DNA of 64,000 bases. Source: Astropecten irregularis. Taxonomy: Eukaryota > Echinodermata > Asteroidea > Paxillosida > Astropectinidae. The DNA is taken from the NCBI GenBank assembly GCA_963971285.1, contig OZ020254.1:10974001-11038000 (forward strand), written 5' to 3'. Below, in pieces: positions 61,601-64,000 of the stretch. A program made the position numbers and the translations under genes. Each line of letters opens with the position of its first letter. Position 1 is the first letter of the stretch. The notes beneath the pieces were generated by a model. It did no database searches and was not told the origin of the DNA. It worked only from the letters and a program-made list of their open reading frames with translations.

Positions 61601-62436
61601 GTGAGTCTGTATATTTATGTCTACGCAATTGGTCGAAATAAATGAATAAACACGTATCATAGAATGAGTGTCACTTAATGGTAATTAGCCTTATTTAAAA
61701 TATCATATCATAGGAACCGATAGCTCAAACACCTAGGCCAATTACTTATTTAAAACGTATAAGATCCCTTACACATGTCATTCCCACAAACTCACTACAA
61801 AAGTACAATAAAAAAAATAGTGAGGATAGAGGAAATTCCCTTGAAATATTGGTCACTAAAGAAAAAAAAATCTCACATTTTTCACGCAGATCTCCCCTTT
61901 CCCCAATTTCCCGTCCTCTTTTCCACTTTTCCTATGTCCAACCAAACATTGACGACACTATAAACACGTCTGACCACCAAAAGATCAAAAATTCCAAAAC
62001 TTGTGACTGTCCAACTGATGAATTCTGAAAACTGCATGTCTGTCTATGCTGTCTATATAACTACACGTGTCTCCATGTACTGTGGTATGTGCAAAGCTTC
62101 TATAATAGGCCACGTAATAGTCAATTTGTCATAAATAATTGAACGTATAATGGCGGCAGTCTTTAATAGCCCCTTGAAAATACAATGAAGAGGCAATTGG
62201 CTATAAGTAGGCCTTTAAAATTATGTTATGAACAAGAACTTGAATTATGCCTCAAGTGTTTTCGACTGACAGGAAAAAGAGATATTCTAATGTCTAGCCG
62301 GCGGTTACTGTACGTAGGGGTGTGTGCGTGGCCGGTCGTGTGGGTGCATGCACGGTACATCCGTGCATCTCAGCTAGCTCGGTACGTACCGGGTGCCCCG
62401 TACTGATCGCTCGCCGGGAACAGCTTCTTAGCCTTG
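61601..62436 (+). other. K2P intron 1 sequence
   Basis: Matches 39895-40260 in order (GTCTACGCA, GTCGAAATAAA, GAGTGTCACT, TCCAACCAAACATTGA) with gaps. The second pore exon was not found before the window edge. Confidence 0.5.
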
Positions 62437-63185
62437 GTCAAGGCTGGGGGGGGGGGGTGCAAATTATTCTTCCAAGTACGTGCTCCAAGGGACAATGGGT
62501 ATTCACCTTCGTGGGAACTGGACTGTGTGACTGTGTGTACGTCACAATCATACACCTGGGGGTCGGACTTTCACATTTCAAAAGGCATTGTAAACATAAA
62601 ACGAGCACGTCAGGTCAGAGTCAGGTCAGGCATCAATTTGGATCTCAACTTTTTGGCTGCGGGGACACCCAATCAATCGTGGTTCAAAATTATTAATCGC
62701 GCTTTTGTCAGCGTGTTTGAATGGACCTACTAATGGAAAATATGTTTCATCAATCACCATTATGATCATTGTGTGTTTGGCAGTGCACTTTCGGATAGAA
62801 AGGTTTTGTGAAGCTCGGGCTGTTCTCCCTTGGGAAAAATGGCCGAAAGACTCCAGTATATAGCAGCTGCCGGCCACTGATGATTTTTTGAATCATTGAG
62901 GTCGTCACCAGCTAGGTCATGGTCATGACGTACGTATACACAGCCCTGTTTCCAAGAAGGTTGGGCTATGCATTATCCTAGTTAGGAGAACTACTTTGGA
63001 TGTATACAATTTACATTGTTCCAACCCACATCAAGCAGTGACCAATCAGTATCGCATATGCTGTAATTATTCACTACGTATTCGAAATGGCCCATGTTAG
63101 GTAAAATTATTGTATGACCTTCCAACGAAAGTGTATAAAAACCGGTTGATCATTGTGAGTGAGCGTATACCGTAATCAACATAGA
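62437..63185 (+). promoter_or_regulatory. EGF-D promoter region
   Basis: Homologous to 45303-46224. It contains poly-G at 62447-62457, TTCCAAGTACGTGC, a CACCTGGGG block, and the TATA context. The leader from the TATA to the ATG is 52 bp. Confidence 0.65.
63134..63140 (+). promoter_or_regulatory. EGF-D TATA box
   Basis: TATAAAA in CAACGAAAGTGTATAAAAACC, the same 20-bp context as EGF-C. Confidence 0.72.
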
Positions 63186-63240
63186 ATGAAGGTACTGGTG
63201 TGTTTACTGATTGCACTCGCTGCTCTCTGCCTATGCGCAC
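63186..63240 (+). CDS. EGF-D exon 1: signal peptide (rest of gene outside window)
   Basis: ATG at 63186; [18 protein letters not shown] plus one base, then GTAAGT. Length and phase equal those of EGF-B and EGF-C exon 1. Downstream exons lie to the right of the window. Confidence 0.85.
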
Positions 63241-63316
63241 GTAAGTAGATTGTATTACAGTTGTTGTTGTTTCGGGTGTGTGTGATCATGGAGCAAAGGA
63301 ACTTGACTTTGCTCCA

Positions 63317-63640
63317 AGGTAGTATCATACTTTGGTAAGAGACCAAAACAGAAATGTTCACATATTTACATATAACTTTCAGGGTATGAAGATGGTGCTA
63401 GTAGAAACATACCGTTCAAATTTTTCCACCTGAAATGGTGTATTTATCCAGAAATTAGTCAAACAACGACCGAAAATCTGTTTGATCCTTTAAAAGATCA
63501 AAAATAAAAGAGAAAAGACTTAAGAAATACCGTGGCCGTTTTTTTACAATTTTCTCAAAAGTGGGCACCGTATGGATCTGAAATTTTCACAGATGACTGT
63601 GACTGTATCTTCCTTGATATTTTTGCCCATGAATCTGTTC
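63317..63640 (+). mobile_element. MITE, family A (right end truncated)
   Basis: AGGTAGTATCATACTTTGGT start in EGF-D intron 1; breaks off after TTTTTGCCCATGAATCTG. Confidence 0.75.
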
Positions 63641-64000
63641 TTATATGTCTTATAAACAAGAATTGTATTTGTTTCATTTTTTTTTTACCAATCGTTATTC
63701 TCCATCTTTAAAGAGGGCCACTAGAACCCGTTACTTTTATGGACTGTGGTGTTCGTACAGATACCGCGGGCGGGAAACAACACAAACAACAGGCCAGTCC
63801 GGGGAGCTCGCTGCAGCTTGATTAGTAGTAAACTTGTGGTCCGATAAATTTTTTAAAGGCCTGTTGGTAATTATGTGGCACAAAAGGTTATATATTCCTA
63901 CTTAATTATATAAATCTATTGGGATGAAGATGGAGATCAAAGGTATCAGCCTTAGGGTGGTATTGCCAAATTGTCAGACGTCCTTCCGTCTCTGATTCGA

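Overview
The window is eukaryotic: split genes with GT-AG introns, TATA-box promoters, tRNA-derived SINEs and dense short inverted-repeat elements (MITEs), and no bacterial-style operons. The intron phases, the two-pore potassium channel exon and the protein families indicate an invertebrate metazoan. A marine deuterostome such as an echinoderm fits, but that assignment is weak inference.

The core is a head-to-tail plus-strand tandem array of four related genes for secreted proteins built almost entirely from EGF-like domains, called EGF-A to EGF-D here. EGF-A (649-7445) is the 3' part of a gene entering from the left; it ends in a large exon with two EGF-like domains set in Ser/Gly/Asp-rich linkers. 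EGF-B (25014-35384, 12 exons, about 635 residues) and EGF-C (46225-55275, 9 exons, about 490 residues) are complete. EGF-D has only its signal-peptide exon (63186-63240) before the right edge. Each internal exon begins and ends in phase 1 and holds one or two EGF domains, so exons can be duplicated, lost or skipped without breaking the frame. EGF-B carries a recent exon duplication (exons 8/9, offset exactly 1,620 bp). EGF-C lacks counterparts of EGF-B exons 2 and 3, and its intron 1 holds a copy of its own upstream region. Exon fragments lie in introns of both genes.

The repeating unit is larger than the gene. Downstream of EGF-C is the first exon of a two-pore (K2P/KCNK-like) potassium channel (61139-61600), apparently with a one-base frameshift. 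Downstream of EGF-B is a decayed copy of the same exon with flanking intron (39275-39894). The 3' flanks of B and C also align, so a block of about 15 kb (EGF gene plus K2P exon) was duplicated. An orphan copy of the EGF-B upstream region sits at 41505-41990.

Layout: 1-7445 EGF-A; 7446-25013 intergenic, rich in MITEs, with a possible orphan first exon near 16.75 kb; 25014-35384 EGF-B; 35385-46224 intergenic with two non-autonomous transposons that have subterminal repeats (37501-38769 and 42476-44437), the K2P relic and the orphan promoter; 46225-55275 EGF-C; 55276-63185 tandem-repeat 3' UTR, another such transposon (57256-58336), the K2P exon and the EGF-D promoter; 63186-64000 start of EGF-D. 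Minisatellites occupy many introns, and two of them ((TGGGA)n, and a GCCAA-rich array) lie at matching intron positions in B and C. Protein function is not known. The domain type suggests extracellular matrix, adhesion or ligand-like roles. All homology statements come from reading this sequence; no database search was run.
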